Shown in pieces: positions 43,012 to 53,339 of a stretch of DNA of 64,000 bases. Location: NCBI GenBank assembly GCA_037127315.1, contig JBBBDQ010000398.1:5857501-5921500 (forward strand), in the 5' to 3' direction. The notes beneath the pieces are model-generated. The model saw nothing but the letters and a program-made list of their open reading frames with translations, was not told where the DNA came from and did not search any database. This stretch comes from Ascarosepion bandense (lineage: Eukaryota > Mollusca > Cephalopoda > Sepiida > Sepiidae). A program made the translations under genes and the position numbers. Every line of letters begins with the position of its first letter. Position 1 is the first letter of the stretch.

Positions 43012-43560
43012 AAACTGAGACTAGAAAGAAAGAAAATAAAAAAGAAAGAAAAGCAGACACGGAAGAAGAAAATCAAAGAAAGAAAAAAAGAATGAAAGAA
43101 AGAAAGAAAGAAAAAAATAAAAAGAAAGAAAAACAGACAAGGCATAAGAAAAGCAAAGAAAGAAAGAAATAAAGAAAAGTGGAACTAGAAAGATATATAA
43201 GAAAAAAAGGAAAAAGTACTCAAGGAAAATATAAAAACAATGAACTTCAAAAAATAGAAAGAAAGAAAAAAAGAAAATAGATGAACGGATTATATTTGAA
43301 AACGGTAAAGAAACGCAGAAGCTAGAAAGAAAGAAAGAAAGAAAGAAAGAAAAATTGTTGCAAAATAGAAAAAAAAAAGAAAGGATAACAGAAGGAATAA
43401 ATGGATAAAAAAGAAAAAGCTTAAGTGAGATAGAAACTGGAAAAAACGAAGAAATAGATAAAGAAGAAAAGAAGGACCAATTGATCACAAATGAAAAACG
43501 CAAAAGATAAGCAAAAGAACAAAGAAGGAAAGAAAGCGAGAAGGAAACAAAGAAAGAATT
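42300..43560. repeat. 1.2 kb homopurine tract with ~318 bp tandem duplication
   Basis: The plus strand is almost all A and G, with (GGAA)n at 42496-42548 and 42810-42870 and (GAAA)n at 42660-42702 and 42977-43012. The blocks GTAATTATGAATGAATAAAT at 42611 and 42929 show a 318 bp tandem copy, with a partial third. Minus-strand frames of up to 160 codons (Phe/Ser/Leu strings) follow from composition and are not genes. Confidence 0.85.
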
Positions 43561-43714
43561 TTATTAATTGATTTGTTTTTTTTTTTGTTTTTTTTTATAG
43601 CTTATCAGCTTGAAAGAAAGAAGAAGTTAACAGAAATAAATTAAAGAAAAACGCACTGAAAGTAGAAAGAAAGTTTATGTTTAATTGATTTGCTTTTACG
43701 GCTTATTAACCTGG

Positions 43715-43746
<32 letters not shown>

Positions 43747-44306
43747 AAAAGAAATAAACCTAATTGAGAGAGAGTGAAAAAGAAAAAGAGAAGTGGCAGA
43801 GTAAATGTTTGGTGGACTGTGCTTTGAAAGGGGTGATGGCAAAGAAGATTGTTATTTCACGCTGTTGATTTGCCGTTGGATAATCAATGTAAAATAATTG
43901 CGAATCACCTCGTTGACTTCATTCGGCGACCAATAAAGAAAAAAAATGGGTCATTATTAGACACTTTATTACAACGCCTCTCACCTCTTTTGTAAAAAAA
44001 GAAAATGATAGTACGCAAAGCCACAGAAAGAGCATACAATGGATTAAAACAATAAGCACGTAATTATGTGTTGACAGATTACAGCCTTGGGCCAGAAAAG
44101 AGTTGATTCATCATTAAAGGAGAGACAATAGTTATGAACACGGCGTTGAATGCGGATGCAGCTTTTGCATTGTTCTGTATGGATGAGTCGGTTGAGGGTT
44201 AGATGTGGAAGTGAAGAGTGGTTTCTTTGGCAACAAAAGTAGCAATCATTCGACAACTATGTATATATATATACATATATATATCGGTAAACACACACAC
44301 ACACAC

Positions 44307-44315
<9 letters not shown>
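43561..44315. other. Unclassified; (GA)n at 43712-43742
   Basis: A purine-rich extension to 43800, then ordinary sequence. No feature recognised. Confidence 0.4.

Positions 44316-44365
<50 letters not shown>
44316..44365. repeat. (TA)n microsatellite
   Basis: About 50 bp of TA preceded by a short (CA)n at 44290-44308. Confidence 0.9.
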
Positions 44366-44368
<3 letters not shown>

Positions 44369-44455
44369 GGTTAATACTAATATAAGTATATTCCACAGTT
44401 AGATATTCACTTTTAAAAAAGAGCTGAATATAAAAGTAGAGACTAGATATATGGT

Positions 44456-44484
44456 TCTTCTTCTTCTTCTTCTTCTTCTTCTTC
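44456..44484. repeat. (TTC)n microsatellite
   Basis: Nine TTC repeats followed by ATT-type repeats to about 44518. Confidence 0.85.
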
Positions 44485-44619
44485 ATTTTATTATTATCAT
44501 TATCATTATTATTATTATGCCATACTGCAACTTAATAGCTATAAATATTTCACGTTTAATACAACATCATCATGACTGATGATGGCGCATTAACACCAAG
44601 ACTTTAATTACCATGAAAA

Positions 44620-44668
44620 TTTAGGACCCTTTCGGCCAACACACTATGTTGGACGAAAGGATCCTAAA
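44620..44668. repeat. Strong hairpin, 22-bp arms
   Basis: TTTAGGA-CCCTTTCGGCCAACA (44620-44641) and TGTTGGACGAAAGGATCCTAAA (44647-44668; arms shown only as positions plus key bases) pair at 20 of 22 positions around the 5-nt loop CACTA. Possibly the core of a tiny MITE. Confidence 0.6.
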
Positions 44669-44721
44669 GTGTTAGTTATATTATGACGTCTGCTCTGTTT
44701 AAATCAATATATAATTATTCA

Positions 44722-45135
44722 CCCCCCGCCAAGCAAGGCAATAAAACCGCTATAACGTTACCAAGTGTTAAAAGGCATGGGAAATTATATCAAGAAGAGA
44801 GAAGAAGATTAGAAAATGCTCATAAAAGATAAACGAAAACGATTAACACTGCATTTGAAATTTTGAAATCACAAGATGATTTGCAATCAATAAGCCAATA
44901 GAGAATTCTGTAAGCGATGTTTGTTTTAAACAATAAACTGACGGTTACAACAAGCGATTTCAACTGGAAAATGATGAGACCTTACCGCCAATCTAGCACT
45001 GCGCTTAAAATCATGAAGTTTAGGTACCATCGTGAAAAGTTCATCAGAAATCCTGAATGTAAGTATTTACAGAATATAGAATACGCAAGAGGCAGCTATA
45101 TTATGGTGGTGCGAAAGTGACTGAAGCCGAGATGC
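44722..45135 (-). pseudogene. Old Jockey-type LINE relic, 3' end
   Basis: CACCCCCCGCCAAGCAAGGC at 44720 is the reversed LINE terminus. AAAATGATGAGACC-TTACC, CCAATCTAGCACTGCG and AAGTTCATCAGAAATCCTGA align with coding blocks seen intact at 46240-46330. Heavily diverged. Confidence 0.55.
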
Positions 45136-45334
45136 CAAATCAATATTGTTAGCATACACAAATACAAAGAATATTTCTGTTTTCAGTTACACCATTGATT
45201 GGCAGTTGTAAGTTTTAAAGATTTTCTTTAATTAAATTAATCCAATCATTTATACTGTATATTAGTGATGGAGAAATCCCTAAACTCCAAGTAGAACACC
45301 GATAAGCAATGTGAACTTAATTTCTTATGTTAAA

Positions 45335-45336
<2 letters not shown>

Positions 45337-45382
<46 letters not shown>

Positions 45383-45403
45383 TATATATATATATATATA
45401 TAT
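45337..45403. repeat. (AAT)n(TA)n compound microsatellite
   Basis: A run of AAT/ATA triplets followed by 24 bp of TA. Confidence 0.9.
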
Positions 45404-45961
45404 AATTTGGAAAGATGTTATCTCCAACACCTAGGTTTCATCCTTATTTTCGGTTGTTTAAAAATTTACATCGCGCGTTCGAAAGAATTCCTGTTCTACG
45501 TTTGATGAGGATCTAATATTTATTGTAGATACCCCCAGGTATTTTCGATATCTAGTTTTTAAACTGAATTTTTAAAATAAAAAATTTTTTCTCAAAAATT
45601 TGATTTTAGTTTTAATTTAAAGCTAAATGATTAGATTTACTATTTCCAGTAAACAAATTACTCTAGTTTATTTCAAACACAAATTATATTGTTTGGAATA
45701 TAAAAGTTTGAGATTTTGTTTCAATTTTTGAATTTTGCCCCCATTTTTGAGCAATCGACCCATTTGTAAACAAAAGTTAATTCTTGGTTTTAAAAACCTT
45801 GCAAAAATAATACATACATCTGTGACAAATCAATTTTGGAAAATTTACAAATTTTACGTTAATCTGATTTACACAAGTATTACTTATAGAGTGAAATTTA
45901 GAATAAAGCTATTTTTTAATAACAGATTTGAACTTTTTTACCAGTCCGCCGTTGTGCTGAC
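45404..45961. other. Unclassified
   Basis: AT-rich. No feature before the LINE A tail. Confidence 0.4.
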
Positions 45962-46168
45962 ATTTTTTTTAATCATGTCACCCCAAGCAAGGCATTCAAC
46001 TGCCACTATAGCGCAGGGGTTACACAGGGCGATAGACGAGTTAGGATGTACATAGGGGGAGAGTTGGAGAGAATGGGAGGGTTAGTGTGTTAGGAGGTGT
46101 CTATTGACCTTACATTTAAACTCATGGAGGTTATAGCCGTCGGGGAAGCAAGCATGCGGAAGGGACTT

Positions 46169-46620
46169 TCACAGGCGGGAAGTGCGAGAAAAGAAGCTGT
46201 TGGAGAAGAAATTGCGGTTACATTTCATCGGTTTCACTGTAAAAGGGTGGAACCTAGTTGCCAATCTAGTATTTCGTGCAAACTCACATATAGGGGGCAC
46301 CAGTGATTTAAGTTCATCAGAGCAGAAGCCATGATAGTATTTATAGAAGAAGCACAGGGAAGCCACGTCACGCCGGTGAGAGAGCGACTGCAGGCGGTCA
46401 GCCAAGTCGGTATCAATCACGTTACAGATTTTTCGCTGTGTTTTGTCAAGAAGCCCGAGGAGAATAGTAGGGGCACCCGACCAGATGTGGCAACAGTACT
46501 CAAAACACAGGCGGATTTGTATAAGTGCAGGATAGATTCAGGCGGAAAGAATTTCCGGGCCCTGCACAGAGAGCCAACTTTCATAGCAGCGGATTTAGCA
46601 ATGGATTCGACGTAGTCATT
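46169..46620 (-). pseudogene. LINE C-terminal domain, frameshifted
   Basis: After the stop at 46621-46623 the coding match continues (NDYVESIAKSAAMKVGSLC). About 7 bp are missing near 46515 relative to sister copies (the STIR codons), shifting frame. MIDTDLADRLQSLSHRRDVA to NRNFFSNSFFSRTSRL follows, ending in a TGA (46169-46171) where sister copies have TGG. Confidence 0.85.
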
Positions 46621-48081
46621 CTACTTGAGGTCCGCTGAGAGTGTCAGACCAAGCAGACGTAGTGTTTTACTCTCTGGGAGGCATGCCTGTTCCATGCTAA
46701 TGGGAGAGAGGTGCGGTCGTCTGTGGTGGTTAATTGACAGCAGCTTCGTTTTAGAAGAATTGAATTTGACGAGCCATTTCCTACCCCAATCCACCACGGA
46801 TTGGAGGTCCTTTTCAAGCTCAGCTGCAAGGTTCACCTTATCATCAACACCAGATATTTGATCGAGGCGAGCGTATACAGTGGTAAAATCGGCGTACATG
46901 CCTACTTGTGATCTTATGGCATCGGGGTGATCATTGATGTAGATTAGAAAGAGCGTCGGACCTAGGATAGAGCCTTGGGGGACACCCGCGTTTGTAGGGT
47001 AGTTCTGGGAGGCATGTCCGTTTAAAACCACCTTCAGTGTGCGGTTGGAGAGGAATGGCTGGATTAAGTCCAACAAAAGTCCAGTAATGCCGTAGCTTCG
47101 CAGTTTCCGAAGAAGGCAAGCATGCCATACTCTGTCGAATGCTTTAGAGATATCCAGGGCGACAGTTCGGGCTTCACCATTCTTGTCGAGAGCCTGGTAT
47201 ATATACTCGGTGATGGTCGTTAGCATATCAGCACTAGACCTGGTGAAGCGGAAGCCATACTGTTTGTCCGATAGGACCCCCTGGGCCGTTAGATGCTGAA
47301 CGACCTCGGCATTGATAATGTCTTCGAACACTTTGCCGAAGATCGGAAGAAGGCTGATAGGGCGGTAATTTGCGGGGTCCGAGGGTTCACCAGTGTTCTT
47401 GTATATTGGAACCACAGAAGAAAACTTCCAACAGGCAGGAAAACAGGAGGAAGTTAGGCAGAAGTTGTAGAGCTTAGAAAGGACAGAGGAGAGTTCAGGA
47501 GCACATTTCTTCAAGACTATGATTGGGATTCCGTCCCCACCACTCGCTTTGTGAGGGTCAAGTTTGGATATTATGCTAGAAATCAGCGAGGGCGTGATGT
47601 GGACGTCATTCAATTGGGCCTCAGTTCTAGATGGGAAATCGGGTGTCTGGACTCCAGACGAATCCAGACACGAATTGGTCGAGAATCTACGGGCAAAGCA
47701 TTTAGCCTTGTCCGCTGAGGAGGTGAGGACCTCAAACTCGTTGATTAGTGTGGGTATTGAGGACTTACTCTTGTTGAGTATGCTTTTACAGAGGCGCCAG
47801 AAATCTTTGGCTCCGAACTTAGAAGATGCTATACGCTGCTTCATTCTGGCAGCAAACAGCATCTTAGCTTCGTTAAGTATCTTTTTACACTTATTACGAG
47901 CTGAGGCGAAAAGGCGCCTGTTTTGGTCCGACGCGTGGCTACGGTAAAGCCGGAAGAAGTGATTCCGGTGAGCAATGGCGGCCGAGCAAGCGGGCGAAAA
48001 CCAGGGAGACGAATGGGATTTAAGCTGAAATTTCCTGGCAAGGCTGAAAGCATCGATGCCACCCTTAACCCAGGAGGACAT
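46621..48081 (-). pseudogene. LINE reverse transcriptase ORF, inactive
   Basis: 486 codons. The linker SPWFSPACSAAIAHRNHFFR is at residues 25-44 and the RT fingers KASGGDGIPI at 178-187. ANYRPISLLP is at 237-246, motif A ALDISKAFDRVWH at 308-320 with Asp310, motif B AGVPQGSILGP at 365-375, and motif C YADF at 396-399. The second catalytic Asp of the usual YADD is Phe, which removes a metal ligand, and the frame ends at TAG (46621-46623) where other copies have TGG after SADLK. The start Met is simply the first in frame. The true protein begins further upstream. Confidence 0.9.
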
Positions 48082-48085
48082 GTCC

Positions 48086-48719
48086 GTGATTATAGATAAA
48101 GTAAAAATATATGGCGTTCACAAGTGACAAAATGAAAACAGTTCTTTTAAGATTTCATTAGTAATCGAATTTTTTTCTTTAGACTATGATATCCTTATGT
48201 TATATTATTTATTCAAGCAATTAAAAGCTTATCAAATTAAATAATATCAGAGGTTTATTTCATTTTTATTTTACTCTTCGGAGCAGATTTTCGATACAGA
48301 TGCCAAATTTAAAAGAAAAATAGATGATTTATATTCCCCAATGAGTCCTGCGTCTAACTAATAAAATCATAGACCGCAAAAAAATAAAACTTATTAAAAT
48401 TTTATGGATTTACGTGGAGCAGGTGTAACAGAGGTAAAGAAAAACAATGTTTATCAAGCTTTTTAAAAATAATATTTCAAAAATAATTTCATTCTTTTGT
48501 GAATGAGGACTGAAAGTTTAATTAAAATCAGACAATAATTTGATTTTTGCGAGAATTGCCAAATTAATGTGTTTGTCACCGGAAAAAAGTGGGTGATATC
48601 ATCGTTACGTTTTCCATTGTGAATAGTCGTAACGTTTTGGTTACCCGCTAACTTAAATCAGAACAAGATTTGCTTCCAAAATTTCGAACCTGTTGGAAGG
48701 GATTAAAATTTTTTTTAAA
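48086..48719. other. Unclassified
   Basis: AT-rich. No feature recognised. Confidence 0.4.
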
Positions 48720-49262
48720 ATAATTAAAAATTCCTTTGATCTGTCTTCTTAATAATAATATAAATATTTTGATGGAAAAAGTTCGTTTTTATTATGTTTG
48801 GGGCCATTTCTATCCATACTCTGCTGTTTTTTTTGTTTTTTTTTAGCGATTTAGTGAAGGTACCTAAATTGTCATATAATAGAACCACTTGTGCATTACA
48901 TTTCAGTAATCCTTTCTTTGTTTCTAACAAATTTTTCTTGCTACTTAATAACATGCTTAGCTTCTGGACGTCCTAGTTTGCTATCAGAATGCATCTTAGG
49001 ATTTCCATGTCACATCTTCCGCCGTCTTTTAAAGTATTTCCCAGATAATTAGATTTATGTACTTATTTAATTTTGGTATTTCTTCTTTTAGGTTTCTTTT
49101 TTTTTTCCTTTTTCTTTTTTTTTACTGACAACTGTAATTAATGTCTTCTTAAAACTTGTGCTTAGTTCTTTATTCTCTATTTCTTTTATTACCATTTGTT
49201 CTAGTTTTTGTGGGTTTTTCTTCTGTGACTGCCACCAGCAGTATATCTACTACATAACTGTT
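48720..49262 (-). pseudogene. RTE-like LINE RT relic
   Basis: On the minus strand the blocks read VDILLVAVTEEK (motif C region), NYLGNTLKDGGRCDMEI, LSMLLSSKKNLLETKKGLLK and CNAQVVLLYDN. They correspond to the YLG-TI--DG-C--EI, K-LL-CYV-SVLLYG series of RTE-type elements, spread over different frames. Confidence 0.75.
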
Positions 49263-49329
49263 ATAATGCCTTCCTACGAGGAATGAACTATTCCTATGGC
49301 TATATATAAATTACCTGCTTGATATCCAG

Positions 49330-50184
49330 AGAGCAGCTGCCTCGGAATAACTGCGATTGTCACTGTCAGCTCTCTGCCTTCGGGCGGAGAGCACTAACCC
49401 AGTCGTGGCTCCACCGAAGGTAGAGTCATGACTGAGGAACGATAGACAGATATTTTTGGCCGGGCTCTATGGCCCGGAAGACCCACTTAAAATGACCCTG
49501 TGTCACATGTTGCCTTTAATGGGAAGGCCAACTAAATACTGCAGTCGCTTTGCAGTAACTGTCTTTATTACTGTCAGCTCTCTGCCTTCGTGCAGAGAGC
49601 ATTAACCCAGTCGTGGCTCCGCCGTAGGGTAGAATCATGACTGGGGAATATCAGATATTTAGCCGGCTTATATGACTCGGAGGACCCACGTTAAAAAGGC
49701 CTTGTGCCACATTTTGCTCTAGTGGCGGGATAACTGAATACTGCTGTCTCTTGCGGTAACTGCCATTGTCACTGTTACCTCACTGCCTTCAGCCGGAGAG
49801 CAATACCCCAGTCGTGGCTCCGCCGAAAGTTAGAATCGCGACTGGGGGATATTTCTGGCCGGGCTATATGGCCCGGAGATCCCACATTAAAAAGGCATTG
49901 TGCCACATTTTGCCCTAGTGAGGGGGGGACTGAATACTGCAGTTACGAGCGGTCAAGTATAGCAGTTAGCGAGAGCAGTTGACAACAGCTACTACTCAGG
50001 CAGCGTAATAATACCTGCGGAATACTTATTTCTATATTACTTATTATTAACACTTTCTGTGAATATCTTGTTTCTTGTTATACTAATATACTATTTTGAA
50101 CTTAACTTCTTGTTCTGTGTCTTACTTCCGTTAGAAACCGCTCACTACAACTTTGAGGCAAAGTTTCGCCACAACTACACAACA
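49330..50184 (+). mobile_element. LTR-like region with three ~205 bp tandem units
   Basis: Units start near 49348, 49557 and 49757. Each carries CTGTCAGCTCTCTGCC, then CCCAGTCGTGGCTCC, a GGCCGGG-CTATAT-GGCCCGG hairpin and TTGTGCCACATTTTGCTCTA. Following sequence runs to CACAACTACACAACA at 50184, next to a primer-site-like motif. I read this as the U3-R-U5 of an LTR element whose U3 has expanded repeats. The left LTR edge was not identified. Confidence 0.6.
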
Positions 50185-50187
50185 AAC

Positions 50188-50198
50188 TGGCGACGAAT
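50188..50198 (+). promoter_or_regulatory. Primer-binding-site-like motif (tRNA-Ser)
   Basis: TGGCGACGA three bases after ACACAACA complements the 3' end of a GACGAG-type tRNA-Ser plus CCA, a primer choice common in Gypsy-type elements. Only 9 bases match, so this is suggestive. Confidence 0.5.
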
Positions 50199-50689
50199 AT
50201 CCGCAACAATAACTGATGTTGTTAAGATTGTTGCTGACAATAACGCATTCTGGAAGGGATTTTAATTCCTTCACAAGTATATATTAACACGATTATCAAG
50301 CAGGTCGATATCCCATGTGGAGGCACCCTGGGTCTAGTTGATATGCAAGAAATGCGTGCCACGCTTTGATGTATATTTCTCTTTCCTTTTTTTTTTTTCA
50401 AACTTCAAAAGCAGTAAGTCATCCTCTAAAATGATGATTCACTTTCACGTTGCTTTAACGACTGAGCCATAACATTCGTACTGATATCAGTCTATGCTGA
50501 ATCAGACTTTTCAGCCTGTCTCGCAGCTGTAAACACTTTTTAACAAAATTGTATCTACTTGTCTTAAAATATGTACCAACACACCCATTTCATGTGTAGA
50601 TACGGAAAGCATTCGCGACAAGATCCACTCGAGATAGAGTTGTTAAAATAAGATAAAATAAATGAAGACAAAATAAATATATAAGTAAG
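50199..50689. other. Unclassified downstream of LTR-like region
   Basis: No gag-like reading frame follows the primer-site-like motif. TATCAAGCAGGT at 50294-50305 is a perfect 12-bp inverted copy of 49313-49324, bracketing the LTR-like region. Confidence 0.4.
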
Positions 50690-51130
50690 AGAAGATGTTA
50701 ATTTTTAATGTCTTGTCGTTGACTGCGTGTAATTGAGCCAACAAAAGCTTTTCTTTGTTTTTGTTTTTATTGTTTGTTTATTAAGAATGTTTACCAGTTT
50801 TTTTAAGCTTCTTCTATGTGTTGTATTTCTTCAAGACGTAGACGATCAGTTTCCTTTCGTTTTTAGATCTTAGATTTTTTTTTTTTGTTATCTCGCCTAA
50901 CCCTTGCTTATCTATCAAGCTCCTTAGGTGGGTTATACTTTGCTTCTCTCTGTTTCTCTTTCTTTCAATCTATCCTGTGAGTATCAAATTTTTCTTACTA
51001 TCTTTCCTCGTTTTGTGCGCTAGGCATATCAATTGCTTCTTTATGATGTTAAGTATAAGCGTCTTTTTTTTTTTCACATTATTTTCCATATCTTCATCGT
51101 TGCTTATTTTTTTAAGAAAATGAAGAAAAA
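50690..51130 (-). pseudogene. RTE-like LINE 3' relic
   Basis: Minus-strand scraps LILNIIKKQLICLAHKTRKD, HLRSLIDKQGLGEIT and RNTTHRRSLKKLV parallel the IRKRQLKFLGHIMRK, L-EW-GE-GLGG-T series. Strongly degraded. Confidence 0.5.
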
Positions 51131-51426
51131 TGTTTACATTATTCAGTTAGATTAGGGCAGAATAATTTCTGGCTCTTGTGAAAGCATTTGCAAATATGTA
51201 TGTGAGGTCACACCTCCTAATCATACGTGGCTTATATCTGGAATAAACTAACGAAGAAACTGATTTTTTGGTATTATGAATGAAGAATACAACATCAAAA
51301 AACGGTAATTTTCCAAGTATATATAATGTAAATATTTTACCGACATGTTTCTTTTTATCAATACGCCCCAAACAAAGCGATAATGCCAATAAAAGTGACG
51401 TAGAATAAAAGACTTTCGAAGTATTC

Positions 51427-52245
51427 TGTTGTGGATCCCGGGAATGGGGTCCGCACAAATAAATGAACAATGACCAGTAATTGAGATAAAAAATAAGTGT
51501 ATTGATGTAAGGATACAGACTTGAATGAAGATTAGTAGCCCAGGAATAGGGTTAGCAAAAAGTATATGTACAAGTCTCTGAAGGTGAAGCCGTAGTATAT
51601 GGAGTATGTCCGCGTCAGAAGCTGACAGGTACGGCGTAATAATCTTCTCGATGAGTGGAGCACAAAGCTACTATGATCTAATGTGTACTGACTGCTAATC
51701 TAACTCTGGACTCTCGTATTATCCGGTTAACTTTCTGTGAAACGCGGTATTCAGAATTTATTTACCCCTCCCCCACTAGAGCAAAATGTGCTACAATGCT
51801 TTTTTAACGTGGGTCCTCCGGGCCAGATAGACCAGCCAAAAATATCTGTCTAATTTTGCCCAGTCACGGAGCCACGACTAGGTTAATAATCTCTGCCCGG
51901 AGGCAGAAAGATTGACAGTGTCAAAGAAACTAACGCGAGAAAATGCGGAATTCTGGTATTTATTTGCCCTCTCACTAGGGTAAAATGCGGCACAAGGCCT
52001 TTTAAATGTAGATATTCCGGGCCATATAGACCAGTAAAAAATTTCTGTCTAATTTTGCCAAGTCGTGACTCTAATTTTCGGCGGAGCCACGACTGGGTTA
52101 ATGTTCTCTGCCTGAAGGCAGAAAGCTGACAGTTTCAGTGGAACTACCGCGAGAAACGCGGAATGTTCTCTTCTCGCTTCTATGGCAGTAGTATAAGTAT
52201 ACTCTGGACGAGTCCATCTTTCGAAACAGGGAGAACCCCACAACA
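51427..52245 (-). mobile_element. LTR with 8-bp inverted termini and two tandem units
   Basis: The ends TGTTGTGG (51427-51434) and CCACAACA (52238-52245) are perfect inverted repeats of the TG...CA type. Two units of the same ~200 bp repeat as in 49348-49960 lie at about 51770-52150 on the minus strand. Flanking 5-mers (TATTC, GATAC) do not match and no primer site follows, so it is probably a solo or recombined LTR. The element is related to but not paired with the plus-strand LTR. Confidence 0.7.
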
Positions 52246-52559
52246 GATACTGAAAACACAATCTTAAAAGGAATAACTTCTACATCCGCTCAAAAGAGCG
52301 AGGCGGAATAAAGAACCGGACGATAAGTGACGTTATCTACGCCTTTTTTATATATAAAAATCATTCCCATCACCAGTGATTAACCATAAACTGACGAAGA
52401 ATAACTAATAGTACTGAAACATGATAGCTTTTGTGTAGCGATTGAAAATATTTTTTTATTATAACTTCTTATAAAAATATTACAATGATAATATTCCTCT
52501 ACATTTTATTGGGTACTTTTAAAAAGTAAATGCGACGAACTGTGAATTGTTACTCCATT
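52246..52559. other. Unclassified
   Basis: No feature recognised. Confidence 0.4.
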
Positions 52560-52857
52560 TGTTTCTTACACTTATCGGCTTGAAAAGAGAAATCGGAGAA
52601 CCGAGTTCGAATTCCAAGTTAAATTAGTTGCATTCACTTACACGCAAATACCACTGGGAAAGGTATTAATCCGTCCCTTCTCTCCAGCTATGGGTCAAAT
52701 AGCCGAACAGATTTGGTTCTATAGCCTTCGTTGGCAATCAGTCTACCGCAGAAATCACTGGCAACCTACTGCGGGAATATCTTCTGCCCAGTCAGGTACG
52801 TCTCGTTAGAAACCTGACCGTCTAAGCGTCTTTCTCGTATGGCACTTAACTGACTTA

Positions 52858-52858
<1 letters not shown>
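52560..52858 (+). mobile_element. tRNA-derived SINE copy
   Basis: CTTATCGGCTTGAAAAGAG, B box GAGTTCGAATTCC, TTCACTTACACGCAAATACC, TTCTATAGCCTTCGTTGGCA and terminal TATGGCACTTAACTGACT before a TA tract. The terminal hairpin is eroded. Confidence 0.88.

Positions 52859-52907
<49 letters not shown>
52858..52907. repeat. (TA)n microsatellite
   Basis: About 48 bp of TA directly after the SINE end. Confidence 0.9.
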
Positions 52908-52909
<2 letters not shown>

Positions 52910-53241
52910 GGACTCTCCCGTCGATTTCGACGTATGAGCGTCTAACACAGTTAGACAACCACAGAACGAATTGTTTAAAGTGGTGAAGGCTTGTGTAGCA
53001 CCAACCACACTTTTTGGAACAATCGGTGCAGACGTCTAACATTAACTGATGGCGAGGAAAAATCTCGAAACATAGAAATTTCAGTATAGCAATGTAAACT
53101 ATATTAATTTTAAATAAAAAAAAACCCAAAAAACTTAATTATACTATCCTATACAATATTTTGTTTCATTAAGTACTTTTTTTTAAAATAGTAAATGCCG
53201 GAGAACTCTAAATTGTAAAACTGTTCGTTCTCTGCACCTGG

Positions 53242-53243
<2 letters not shown>
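52908..53243. repeat. Dispersed repeat related to the palindrome at 63.15 kb
   Basis: 53046-53105 reads CTGATGGCGAGGAAAAATCT, CGAAACATAGAAATTTCAGT. The same CGAAACATAGAAATTTC string follows CTGATGATGAG at 63.19 kb. It carries a CGAG/CTCG hairpin between the two conserved strands, hammerhead-like in layout. Confidence 0.4.

Positions 53244-53297
<54 letters not shown>
53244..53297. repeat. (TA)n microsatellite
   Basis: A pure TA run of ~54 bp. Confidence 0.9.
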
Positions 53298-53301
<4 letters not shown>

Positions 53302-53339
53302 TACGATGGCTATTTTTTGGCATTTTATATTTTTAATTT

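Larger units (their letters stand above)
45962..48085 (-). mobile_element. Jockey/CR1-like LINE, longest copy
   Basis: The 2.1 kb copy holds, on the minus strand, the linker before the RT, the whole RT, the C-terminal domain, the 3' UTR (CTTGGGGTGACATGATT plus an 8-A tail at 45962-45969) and nothing upstream of 48085. The apurinic-type endonuclease domain expected at the N-terminus is absent through 5' truncation. Such elements copy themselves by target-primed reverse transcription. This one is broken in at least four places. Confidence 0.9.

Noticed and set aside
42349..43503. Minus-strand frames of up to 160 codons
   Set aside because: They are complementary to a homopurine tract. The open frames follow from composition.
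49313..52245. One giant DNA transposon bounded by the inverted tandem-unit arrays
   Set aside because: The minus-strand copy has clear LTR-type ends and the plus-strand copy a primer-site-like motif, and the interior holds an unrelated RTE relic. Two separate LTRs fit better.
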